This document shows positions 20,901-33,339 of a DNA stretch of 64,000 nt, one piece after another. Below the pieces are notes generated by a model. It was given only the letters and a program-made list of their open reading frames with translations. It was not told the DNA's origin and did no database searches. This DNA comes from Callaeas wilsoni (lineage: Eukaryota > Chordata > Aves > Passeriformes > Callaeidae), in NCBI GenBank assembly GCA_013398955.1, contig VWPU01009418.1:1-64000 (forward strand). Direction: 5' to 3'. Each line of letters begins with the position of its first letter. Position 1 is the first letter of the stretch. The translations under genes and the position numbers were made by a program.

Positions 20901-23900
20901 TCCCAGGCAAGGGGGATGATGTTCCAGCGGGTGTTTCCTTCCCAGTTTCCCCAGCCAAGTTGCATCACAGACCCTTGCAGAGATGGAAAAGAACGGTTGC
21001 ATTTACGGGAGGAAGGGGTTTTATGCAAGTGTGGTGAGCTCTGTCCTCTTTTACTTTTCCCTAAATTCTAAATATGTCTGTCTGAAACTTTTAACACTCA
21101 CAGTACTCCAGGCAGACATGGGGCCATGGAATAGCATGTGCCTGCTTAAGTGTGAAGTGCCTCAAACTGCTAGGCACCAAATAATTGCAGAAGGGGAGAT
21201 GTTTGACTGTTACTTCTCTCTTCTGAGACTGCTGTGGTTTGGCTTTTAACTGTGGCTCTTTCCACTTGCCTTTTGGATGTTGGTTTTCTTCCTCTGCATG
21301 TTCGGTTGCTGAAATCTCATGTTTGAGCAATTTTTTCTGTGAACTTCTGTATGTTGGAGAAGGCTGCCACAGCCTTTGTATTGATGCTCTGGCAAGGTTA
21401 AAGACTCCTGTTTTTTAGATCTTAGCAGTGGCTGGAGAGCCATGATGCTCTCTACAAAATGTAAGCATAAGGAGGCGTGGTTCTCACGCAGAAACTGTTG
21501 GATCCTACGGATCCCATACAGTAAAGAGGAACACGAAAAGACAACTGCACTGGCTGTGTTGAGTTCTGCCACTGTTCATCTGAATCAGGGGAAATGCTGC
21601 AATTAAGCAGCATGAGTGGATGTGCAGCATGTGTTACAGTGAGGGTGTCTGTTGGTGCTGGTAGTGAGAGTCTCCTAAGTAAATGTTTTTGCCCTCTCTC
21701 CAATCCCTCCTCCTGTTAGCTGTGTGGTGGGAATTCAGCTGAAAATCAGTGAAGCTCCCTGAGAGCACAAGTACTGGCATGTGAATCAGTCTCCAGTGGT
21801 GGTACCTGTCCCCCTTGGCCAGAGAGATCTGGCAGTCTTGGAGCTCTGGTGGGCTTTCTTTTGCAGGTGGGCAAAAAGGATAAAAAAACCTGTCAACAAC
21901 GACAAAAAAAATGTTTCATTTATTTTCCTGACTAGCGTAGAAGCCAAAAAATACCAGGCCTTGCTTTCTACCCAAAAAGCTGCTTCTCCTCTTTCTCTGG
22001 CTGGGCTGCAGGCATTGCTGTGCCTGTTCTCTGCTGCTGCTGGGGGGTGACTCAGTGCTGTGCATTTTCCCAGCCTCCCATGCCAAGGGATAAGTGTCAC
22101 CTCTGTGTGAGAGTTGGTGGCAGTCAACCTTGCCGAGAGCTGGCTCCTGCATGGCAGGCAGGCCAGTGCATGGCAAACACAGGCCTGTGATGGCGCAGCT
22201 CTGCTCCTGGCCTGTGTTTTGGGTGCTCTGTTTCCTATTTCTTCAATCCCTTTATTCCAGAAGGGTGCTCTTATGTATATTGACAATAAAGGGTGGTAAC
22301 TGAAATCGGGTTTATGGGCTAAAGGAGCTAAAGTGCCCCTTTAGCAGAGCCCACAGTAGCCAGGAACATCATAAAATCTCTGATCACCTTGACACTGCAG
22401 GTGCCCAGCCATGCTTCTGAGAGGTTTTATGTTTTCCACAGTACAACAAAATATTTTGTCAACTTAAACAAGTGTAAATGAGCCTAATTCCTCATCTGTT
22501 GATAAGCAGGCTTTTCATTGTTAGCTCTGACAAAGCCTTGTTCATGGGACTGAGAATCTGACTTCATTTTATATGATGCCCTGAGAACTGAAACTCACTT
22601 CTGTTAGACAAAAATAAACTAAACTGCCCTGTGTGTAAAGGCTGGTCAGGGCAGAGGAGCAGAGGGAACAGGGAAGATGTCATCAGTATAAGAAAGTCAT
22701 GGGCCAGAGGAGATTGTGTTTAAGTCCACCTGTCCATGGCATACGGAGACCTGCTAGGGACTCCTTGTGTGTGCTTGCAGTCCTGTATACTTGAAAGAGA
22801 AATTTCAAATAGGGTAATTGCACATCTTGCTAACAATGGTGCTCGGTTTTATGTTGTAACAGTGGTTGACAAAGAGGTGGAGGCAACTCCACCACAATAC
22901 TGAGAGAAAATGTGTGTGCAGCAAGAGCCTCTGGCACATCCAGGCTCTGGGCAGCCACAGCCACAAAGGTCCGGCTAAGGATTCATGAGGTGGTGCTGGA
23001 CAGATTTGATTCCTCCACAGGAAACCCTCAAACACCTTGAAGAGTGACTATAACCTGAATATGACTTGGGAGATGGAGTACTCAAATGCATGCTGTGATC
23101 TGGAGGAAGGAAACCTAGAACTCACTTGGACACACAGAGCTAAGAGCATGCTGGACTGTCAGTAATTAGCTGGGGAGAGAGGTGTGAATCCCTGTCAGTG
23201 CATGGTGGAGATGATGGCTCAGAAGCCTCCCGGTATGAGGCCTATTGACTGTAACATGTCTAAAGAGTTTCCTTGATAGGGAGAAGCCTCAAATGGCCTT
23301 TCTGGATTTACTGCTGCATCAGGAGGCTTTACATGCTGCTGTGACACTGAGGCCTGAGCTTAGCTACCTTACCATGAGAACAGAGAAATGTCTTTCTAGG
23401 GCTCCTCTAAAATAACCTTAGTTCCTGAACCTGTGGTATGTTACTATGAAGTGTCTTGGCCTCTGGTAATGAACTTGGAATATTTTCAAGGAAACATATA
23501 ACCAAAGATTCATCTCTTTCCTAGTGCTGGTTTAACTGATCATGATGTTGAAACCAATCTGTAACTCCCCTTTTGGGAGGTGCGATGTTCCTGCAGCTCA
23601 ATGTTATCAGATTGACTGCAAGCTTAGTGTCTAAGTAGTTTTCGGGGTTAGTTTTCTGCAGAGATTCACAGTAAGCCTGTAGGTAAGCTGTCTGGAAGGA
23701 TGGGTTGGGTGCTCTAGTGGTCCTTTATGACCAGGAAAGTTCCAATACTCCTGAATTTCCAGTGGGGTTGGGAGGCAGTGCACTAGAGGTAGGTGTATGT
23801 GTGGATCAGTATGTGGCTTGCTGGTTTTTCTTGCTCTGGGCAAAATCTGTTGACTGTTCAGAGTAGAAGAGCCCCAGGTGTCAGGTGTTGTGTATCTGAT

Positions 23901-26900
23901 GAAAAGATTCACTTGTGGAAAAAGACTCAGCAAAATGTTACTCTTGTATTTCTCAAGTGCTGTCTGGGATGTGCTGCCGACTCAATTATTTTAAGAGAGG
24001 TGGTTAAAGAGCATTGCTATGAATTTCCAGTCCTGAAAGAATAATTCTGTTCTTTGCAAAATTCTACCAGTTGAGTTTGGCCCTTAGTAGTCCAGCAAAC
24101 AGGGGTTTTCTCTGAAAATATACTGTTCTTTCTGCAAATATACTGAACAAAATTCTGTGTTCTTTCTTTTCTTCTATACTTATTTGGTAAATACAGAAAA
24201 AAACCTCTTTTCACACTCCTGTTCCTTCTAAAAGGCCCCCAGAATGAGTGCAGATCAACTCCCAAAATGAAAATATTGGACAGAAGAAATATCTATAGGT
24301 TACTGAATGGTGCTAAAGTGCTTTTCCTCCCTCTCCCAGTTTCCATAAGCAAGCTCTATGACTGCCAAAGCTACACCCGACTGATGATTTTTAGCAGGAG
24401 AGAGTAGATGCACATGAGGAATTAACAGCTGTGGCAGGGAGGCACCTAAGAATTGAAAACTGAAGCAATTTAAACCAATCAAACTACCTTTCTGTTGTTT
24501 TCAGCCTTCTAACAAAAGGTGTTTCTCTGCTTAAATGTGTGCTTTTGATACGTTTTTTACTGGAACTCTAATTTCTAATTAGCTGGGGCAAGAGAAATGG
24601 GAGAGGAGTGGGCAGTTACCTTCCCTTCCCTTGGAACAGTGTCTGCATTTCCAAAGCTGCTGTCAACCGTGGGCCACGGAAATAGTGCTCAAGTTCTTGC
24701 AGAAAGCAGCCCCAACATTAGATGCCAAGGACTTTGGAGGCTGTGTCCTAAAGCGATAAGCTCAGTAATTTGGTCTATAGCTAACAGACCTTTTCAGGTG
24801 TCTTCAGAGCAGGAATACATGGACCCGTTAACGTACTCAGCAGCGATCCTCAGCCCTTCCTCTATCATGTGGTGAGCTGCAGGCGCAGGAATGCACGTGC
24901 ACGCACAGTTTGACTGTGCATTGTGGCACTTACAGCTGGCTTTCTTCCTGTGGGTGAAACCTTCACGCACACTTCTGGCATCTGGGCACAATGCGAACAA
25001 CCTTGCAAAGTAAACACATCCACCTACAATTTTTATTTTCCCAAATCACTCCTTTAGCTAATGTTTCAAAGATACATACGCACCACATCTGGTGCAAACC
25101 AAATATTTTCAGTCTGTTGGATCCGAGTCAATATTTGCCCAAGGTATTACAAAGACGGTCATGAAGCTGTGACTAAAGGTATAAGTGCCCTGGTTGAGGA
25201 TTTGTCTTGAGCTTACATGTGAGCAAAGGGACACAGAGCTTTGCGATGGGGCGTCTCTGACAGCGCTGCTCTCGTGCTGATGGTGCTCGTGGCTAGTTTC
25301 AGATGGCCCCCTTGATGACTGGCCCCCATGTGGCTTGTGCAGACAGGGCTTGGCTCATCACTGGTGCTGCTGGAGGACCAGCACTGCTCATGCACCTTCT
25401 GCAACACTCTGAGCATTCCCCTGGGACAGCCAGATGTGATGGAGACACTTGCAGGAGGGCTCCTCGCTGGAGTGAAGGCAGTGAATAAATCACTGCATTT
25501 GTCATGCTGGCTCTGCTCTCGTTTCAGATTTTTGCACCAAAGTGTGTATTTTGTGTAACTTGCGGGTTCCTGGTGCCTCTGCAGTCTCTGTGTAGTCTTC
25601 CTGCTGATAGATGTGCTGTATTTGCAGTCAAGTTGTGGAAGTTGGCCCGTCAGAACTGAATCAATCCTAGAAATGCTAATAAAATCTGATGTGCCTTTTG
25701 GTCAGTTGAGACTCACTTGGGTAAACAAAGGTCAAATCTTTAGTTTCTTTTTTGGTATTTACATAGTTCTGTATAGAGGCAAACTCCCACTGCTCCAAGA
25801 GCATTTCGAAGCTGACTCACATGTGACAAATTTGTCTTACTCTAACTGAAATTAAAGAACAGGAACCTGACTGTAGCATGACCCACATTTAATATGTCAT
25901 ATTTAGGGTAAATCTGAGTGGTCTGTGCACTAAAGAGAACTGAATGTGTTGCAGCTCTGTAACTCAGTCAGTAGTGTGTGGACTGCATCTAACTGGTCCA
26001 GCAAGAGTCTCACTGGTGCTGCTGGGTGTCTGCAGACCGAACTCGGCACTGATCAGTCTGCTGGGGGAAAAAGGCCATTTCCCAGTCACTGCTGGCTGCT
26101 GGAAAGGCCGGGTCAGTGGGTGTTACTCTTTATCTTCAGTACTTCCACTACAATTCTGTGTGGCTCAGCACATTTTGGCTTTGTGCTTATGGCAGCATCT
26201 GTTTTTCACTTTGTTCTTCCTCGAGGTCAGGGACTAACATAACACTAAGGGCTACTCTTAAACCTTCCTGGAGAAAGAACTCATGCTAAGTAGCTGCACA
26301 CCTGATTGTGGTCAGCCTGAAATTCATTGCATTAAACTGGAAGTGACATCCAGTGCTGTAACAAAACAGTAAATCCTCAGAAATCAGGGGTGAAGGATGA
26401 ACACATTCCTGCTCAGAACCCAGCCTTAGTGGAGAGGGGAGGTTATTGTGTGACAGAAGCCTCCTTGCAATGGGATTACACCCTGCCTGAACGCTCTGTG
26501 GTTTGGGGTGTGGGTTGCTCTGACTAGCAGAACACACAGAGCAAGGTTTGACAAGTCCTCTCCTATTTTGTAGCAGGTATTTATTTCAAATTCCTCTTTT
26601 TAAAATCTTCTTGTTGCATTTAAAAAGCAGAATTGTTTAGTGCTTTTTTTTTTTTTAAATTTTGAGTGACTTAGCAGTCATTATGACCTAAGAGAACTTG
26701 TTCATGGTGATTGCTCTATGTTATGAGCGTATAGGAAACACTGCTTAAATGTTGCATAAGAGTTGGTGCTGTGGTCCCTGTTCCCATTTGCCTTTAACTG
26801 TCAACAATATAGGTTGAACTCTCTCATGTCAGTGCTTGACCTGTTATGTTGCTGTTTGCTTGGGTTTACAGGCAGTCACTGTAGTTCAGCCATCTTTGAG

Positions 26901-29900
26901 AATGAGATGTTGGGAAAATGTCACTCTTGCTCTGTGCCCTCCTCCTTATGAAGCTGCAGTTCCCTCTCATGGCATGCGTGGTGGGACGTCTTCCCTTCTC
27001 CACACTCCTGTTTGCTGGGTACTTGCAGAACTGCTTTGTCCCAAAGGGGGAAAAAGCACCTGAAAGAGTTCATCCCTCTCAAGCTGCTGTTCTGAGATGG
27101 GCACTTTTGTCTCTTCACCTCAAGGTGTGTGATAAGGAAATGAGACCTATACCTGGGCAAACAAGGGAGTATGGACTTCCTTAATGACCCTGCCAATTAC
27201 CTCTACCTCATGCTTGTACCTGCATGTCTGTGAGTGGTGTCTGGATGACATCGCTGGGTTTGGTTGAGCAAAGCAGTGGCTTTCAGCTACATACCAGGGA
27301 ATTGCTGTGCAGCCGGCTTCAGCTACTGACTTGGGACTGGCACACAGACCAGAGGTCTTTTGACTCCTCCCATGTTGGTGATGGGTATCAGTTTGGTGCA
27401 TCTGCTGCCTTTTCATTGCTCTGGGACATTGGGATCAAGCCTATAACAAACATCTTGGGTTTAGTATTGGAGTTTTACCTCTGTCCAACCTGCAACTCCT
27501 ACGGCAAGCTGTGAACACACAATTCATGCAAGTTTGGTGGAGACTTTCAAGGGCTCTGCAGCTAAATTCCCTTAATTCCCTTACTATGGTTCCTTGCATC
27601 CAGGAGACACAGGTGAGAGTAGTCAGGTGACCTCCAGAGTCCTCCTCCTCCCATAGCCTCAAAACACCAACTGCCATGGTTAGAACGGTAAGTTCTGATT
27701 AAGAAGTGGCCAAACACCTAAAGATACCGTTTTCTGTGATGGTAATTACATGGAAAATATTGTGCTGTATTTACCCGCTACTGCAGAAATAACAGATGTG
27801 CAGCAGTAATCAATTAGCTAAACACTTAATTGGAGATACATAGAACTAAGTGGTTGAGAGAGAATACTGCTTTCTAGAAGTAATTTCTGAACTAATACTT
27901 AAATCTAAAGAGAGAAGTGATTTCTCAGTGCAGTCATGAATTATGCTGCTGTGACAGGATGTGATGCCCCATCTCAATCTGTTTCATTCTTAGAGGCATG
28001 CTTTGCATAAACTAACAGAAATCACACTAGTTATAAAAAACCCTATTCTAACACACTACAGGACTACCCTTTAAACAGGACCTCATCATAACCTTACATA
28101 TTCATAGAAATATAATTCTCTTAGTCCATTTAGAAGTGTAAGGACATTTTCTTGTGCCTGCACTCAGAATTGCACCTACATGTGGTTTCAGGAAGCCTAA
28201 TGTAACAGTCAGATTAAGTGCTTTCTTGCCTATGGCTATTTTACTGGAAATCCTGGTAATGAAGACCTCAGAATAAGCATTTGTGTCAAAAACCCATGTT
28301 TTCAGTGCTTCCACCCTGGAAAGGGATGCAGTAAGAGTCTGTTTCTCTTCTATCATTGATTATTTATTGTAGTTCTCACTAGAGGATAGAAGACTAAGCC
28401 ATTCTGTCTCAAAATGTCAAACCTTAACCTTTGTGCAAACTTTCTGAAGTTCAGCAAGCTGTGTGAAATTGGACCACTGTGATTGAATAACGTTAATGTG
28501 GAAATAGTTAACTCCCACACAACGCTGTGTTTCACCATCTGCAACATGGTTTGGGTCTGCAATGGTTTCACAGGTCTGTGACGCTTGCGCAGATTTTGTG
28601 GTGGTTCTCCTATTTATAATTACTACTGTTCTTAAAGAAACATCTGTACAGAGATAAGCAGCACATAATATTGATACATAATTGCAGATACTAAAAACAT
28701 AATTACACTTTTGTGCTGAGCATTCAGCTGTCCAGCCTGACTTCATACCCTGTATTCATGATTGCTTTAGAGGCAGATTCTCACCCTACCACAGGAGATT
28801 TCTTTACTTTCCTTCTTTTCTCCCGGATAGTTCTCTTGCATTTGGTTGTATTAAAACACATTTTGTGACCGTGTGAATCAGATCACTCTGTAACACTGAC
28901 CTATCCTTATCACCCTATGGCTCCACATGCTCTAACTTCTCTGCCAATTCTACTGGCACGGATTTCTAGCATGACAGCTTCTTCCTCACACCCTTTCTCC
29001 TGTGAGCTCATCTCCCTCCTGTGTCAAACCTCTGTTGTCATCCTTCTCTTCTTCCCTAATCCTCTGCTGATGTTTACTCTCCTCTTAGGTTCATGCTGCT
29101 GAAGTTTCCATGCAGCACCTGCTGCTGGCCCTTCCTTACCCCTCTCTCTGAACAAGTGTTAATCCCAGGCAAGTTCAGTACCAGCTGTAGGTTTACTGTC
29201 ACAGACACACTGTAGGTACCTTGCCTCTTGCACTGATGGAATTCATTGCATGAAAAGTACCTCCACATGGATGGCCTGGATTAAAAAAAATACCTCCAAC
29301 AGCTGCCCAAAATCAACCCACCGTGAACCAAGAACTAATATTTACAATCTTTGCTCATAGTCAGCCCCATTTACTGCTGGATTCCACTCTGAGATTCAGT
29401 CATTCAATCTGGTTTTCAATACACTTAATGTGCATCCCTGTTATTTTTGTTCTCCCTAGTAGAAGGGTTAATTTTTAGTAAGAATGCCCGGTAGAAGAAA
29501 CTCAAAATTTGCAATCATACTAGCTTGTAATAAGAGCTTCCACCGATGCCCAACCCCCATGCATTTATTTCTTGCTTTGTCATTCCGAATGAACCAGAAC
29601 TACTGGGTTGTACTAGCAGTTAAGCACGTGGCTTAGGCTTCCTTGGACCATCTCTCATACCCTCTTTTACCTTTTACTACTGCAAACACACTGAAGTTTA
29701 TTGCTGCTTTCAAACATACTTTGATTTTGCTGGACTCTTAAATTTGGTCTTGTCCATCCTGCTTTCTTTCTTGTATAGCCTAGAACAGTCCATTTTAGCA
29801 GAGTGGCCACATTATCTTCTCCTCGAGAGCCATTTACTGTTAGGTGGCCCCAGTGAGCAGCTCTGAACCAGGGGATCTTAAGCTCTCAAACTTCTGATGT

Positions 29901-31457
29901 GTAGCTCTGTCCTAGTCATCAGCTCCCCTTGCATGTGTAGCCTTGTCTTTGATGCCATCTTTGATGGGCAGAATGGTTATAAATAGAGAAGATGGATGAA
30001 GTGGCCCAGATTCCTCAAAGAGCTCAGCATTCACTTTTGAGGCCAGAGCAAATGGTCTGCTTTTAGTCTTTTATTTCAAAGTGCTTGGCCTCAACATACT
30101 TAACCATGTTCAAGACTGAGTCTAAAGGTTGCAGCGGCTGTATCTACAGATGTGACCCAAATCTGATGGTGATTACTTACGAAAATCTGACCCAGTTCAG
30201 CTGTAACATTTCTGTTTGGTGTGCAGGCAAGTTTACAGTATCAGCAACATTAATGCAAAGTACTGATATGGGAAAATATGATCAATGGACTTTTATTTTT
30301 CTTCCAGCTCTGTGTAGGGTTAGGCAAAAGAGTAAGGAGGCATTACAGTATGTATTGCCAAAAAGCAAGCAAATATATTTTGAATTTTAAATGCATGTTC
30401 CACCAGAAGGGGATGTTCCTTTGCAACATGGTGGGATGCCTGCTATCAGTTTTGTTACAAGCTGTGTTAATGCCCAGGCCGTGAGTGTGGGTACCAGGAG
30501 CTCAGAGTATATTTCTGGCTCTGCATGTCACACAGTCCATGTGCCTGGATGAGTCACTCCACTCCCCTTTCACTTTCTTTTTCTGTGAAAAGGGGTTTAG
30601 CATCTTTGAAAAATGCTTTGAAATTGATGATCAAACTACCAATTGATAATTATTCTAAGGGAGACGGCTAATGTTAAAGAGCTTACCTCAATGCATGTAA
30701 ACATTCCATAGGGAGACCATTAGCTCAAACAAACAAAAAAAAAAAATCAGCAAATAAAAATAAGCATGATCCTGTGAAATCACTGATCAGTTTGATCCAT
30801 CTTCAGTGGTGAATTTGTAATCCTCGTCAAAGTTCTGAAATGAAACAATTTCTTACAACAATTAATTAAAAGTAGGAATGCATCTGTTTTTTTCAGCAAA
30901 AAAAATCTTCCCTGAGGTTGCATTATGAAAGGTAAAGGCTTTGATAGTTAACAGCCTATAGAGATAGAGGGGCTATTATCTGGGGGTTCTTACAGAGCAA
31001 GAAATTTTGAACAAAGCTCTTACTGCACCAGTTGATCATATAATGAAATTTAACCCATGTTGAAATGAAAATTGACTTGAAACTTGATTTTCTTTTTTTT
31101 TTTTTTCTTTCTTTCCTTTTCTGGATGTTTAGAAATGTCAAAGTGAAACACACTGACAATTTGGACACTTTTTCAAGTTGAGAAATTAATCAAAACCAAC
31201 CTTTTCCTGCAGAGGTTTCATTTTCAACCAAGTAGGCCTCTTCTGATTAAAGTTGCATAAAAATTCTTAATCATCTCTGCACAGGAGTACTGCTGTAGCT
31301 GTTGGGTGATTCATACCTGTTTTAAAGGCAGCTTTCATAATAATCTATAGGTGCTGTTGTAAGACTCTTTAAATGAGTACTTTTGTCCATGCACAAGTCA
31401 TGTGGCCCTGGGGCAGTGCCCTCCCAGCTGCAGAGAGGGCCCTGTGGCCAGAGGCAC

Positions 31458-31622
31458 CGAGCCAAGGGCACGCTCCGGAGGAGCACGGGGAGAGCGGCCG
31501 CGCTTGCCACCCTGCGCGGAGGGAAGGAGCCCTGCAGCAGGCTGCCCGCAGCGAGTCCGTGCGCCGACGGGAGGAGCAGGGCTGGACAGAGCCGTCCCTT
31601 CCTGGGGTGCGGGGAGCCAGCG
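31458..31622. promoter_or_regulatory. Orphan CpG-rich islet A
   Basis: Roughly 18 CpG dinucleotides in 165 bp, in an otherwise CpG-poor interval 16 kb past GFI1, including a GCGGCCGCGC core. No gene is recognised. It could be an unannotated promoter, an enhancer or an old GC-rich insertion. Confidence 0.45.
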
Positions 31623-32791
31623 GGAGGGGTGGGAAGCCCAGAGGTCTCCTGCTGTGCAAGCTGGCTGTTGGATGGGGTCTTCACAGGGGCACACAGGGAG
31701 CAGGCAGGAGGATGACTGCTAAGTGTTGGAATTAGTGAAGTGGTACAGTGGAATGGAATGGTCATGCACTGGGATGGGAAGAACAGGAAGGATTTGGAAG
31801 AAGATGGGACAGAAACAGAGTAGAGATATGAAACAGGGTGGGGTGAGTATCCATAACTCTGGCTTTACACTCAGTTGTGGATTTTTAATAGAAGTTTTTC
31901 AGAAGCATTACGTATACAGTATTATTTATGGAGTATTATCTGTGAAATTCTGAATTCAATATTTTTAAGAGCCTGTGGTTCTTAAAAATTGTACTCTTAG
32001 ACTGTAAGAGCAGATACTCTTTGGCTAACCTGCAGAGAACTTCCTTCCTCCATTTGTAAAGGAAATAAGGATGTGAAGATATGTATCTATGCTGCTGTGC
32101 TTCCATTCCCCCCTCCCTCGTGCTTCTTAGCACTGGTGACTTTATCAGCTTTGCTTCAGGCGTCATCTGTTTTGTATTCAAGGTTATCAGATAGAGATGA
32201 ACTAGGAAAAAAAGAAATCCAACTTTTCACTCAAACCCTTAAGATATAAATGATGTAACCCAGAATCCAGCTGGGTTAATATATTACTCCTATATAGATC
32301 AGCAGTCAAGTACCAGAACTGGAGGTCAGTGTTTCACCTTTGAATCACTAGATTTAAAAAAGTTTCTTTCAGTGAAGCCTACACAACAGCACTACTTACA
32401 GTTAGATACTGACAGATTCTTCAAGGCAGCTAGATAAATGTTTGTAGCTACACTTTTAAATTTTATTTTATTTTTTTAATGCTGTGACAAATTTTGAACT
32501 GTAGAGAGGAGGAGATAATGTGCTGCAAAGTGTGAAGTGTGCTTGACAGTTTAGGATAGTGTTGAGTATTTGAGCATAAAAATGACCACTTCATTCTTTG
32601 CAGGACAGTATCATAAAACCTTTTAGATAAGTTACAGCATTACTGCCGAGCCAAATGATACAAATTTGATGCCTTAGCACTACAGCATTGTGGACTCAGT
32701 CTTGTCCCACCTCGGCCCTGGCCGTGGGAGAAGGGGTGGCCTGCAGAGGCACTACAGCTGAAAGAGCTGTGGGGTCCTGCTACAGCCTGGC

Positions 32792-32995
32792 CACGGGCAG
32801 CTGGACAAATGGCTTCACTGCGCGGGGCCCGGAGCACTTCTGTCCCGCGGGCCCGGCTCTCAGCCAGGAGGGAGCTCTCGGGGTGCTCCCAGGCAGCCTC
32901 TCACGGGCTCGGATGCAGAGCGGCTCCGCGGTGCACAAACCGCACGTTCCCGGTGCAGCGGCCTCACGTACCCTGTGCAACCCAGCCAGCACGGC
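32792..32995. promoter_or_regulatory. Orphan CpG-rich islet B
   Basis: About 19 CpG dinucleotides in 204 bp. The patch lies inside the longest open frame outside the known genes (32688-33335, plus, 215 codons), whose product has no recognisable domain and biased composition. It shows no obvious sequence similarity to islet A. Confidence 0.45.
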
Positions 32996-33243
32996 AACAC
33001 CCATGCTGCTTTTCGGCAGAAAGGAGACCCAGCTCGGTCCCACAGCAAGGCTTCAGTTCAGCTCAGAGAGAGAAAACTTAACACGGAAACACAAAGTTGT
33101 TCAAATTAATCTCTTCTTTCTGAGAGCAGCCTCTGCTTATAGAGTAAGTGAGCATAAAAATGGCATTTGCATTCTTAGGACACAATGCCTGTGCACAGTT
33201 TGCAATGTTTCAGATTCATTCTTTGGAAACAATTTGTGTGATT

Positions 33244-33284
33244 TATTCTGTTTTTCTTCAAGCGTGATTCTGTTTTTCTTCAGG
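33244..33284. repeat. 22-bp-period duplication
   Basis: ATTCTGTTTTTCTTCA occurs at 33245-33260 and again at 33267-33282, separated by AGCGTG. Confidence 0.8.
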
Positions 33285-33339
33285 GCTGCTTGGGGTGTGT
33301 GGTTTGACACTCAGCTTGTCAGTTTAGCATTGTGAGATT

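Larger units (their letters stand above)
15521..31380. other. Gene-poor interval downstream of GFI1
   Basis: Apart from the minisatellite, no exon with similarity to a known protein was recognised. Several patches have the look of conserved non-coding DNA because they are rich in homeodomain, POU or GATA-like words: 17650-17700, 17905-17990, 22490-22560 and 27738-27840. Conservation itself cannot be seen in one sequence. No intact transposon is apparent. Confidence 0.6.

Noticed and set aside
24892..24901. TGCACGTGCA palindrome containing a CACGTG E-box
   Set aside because: A ten-base palindrome is expected by chance in a window this size, and nothing around it supports a function.
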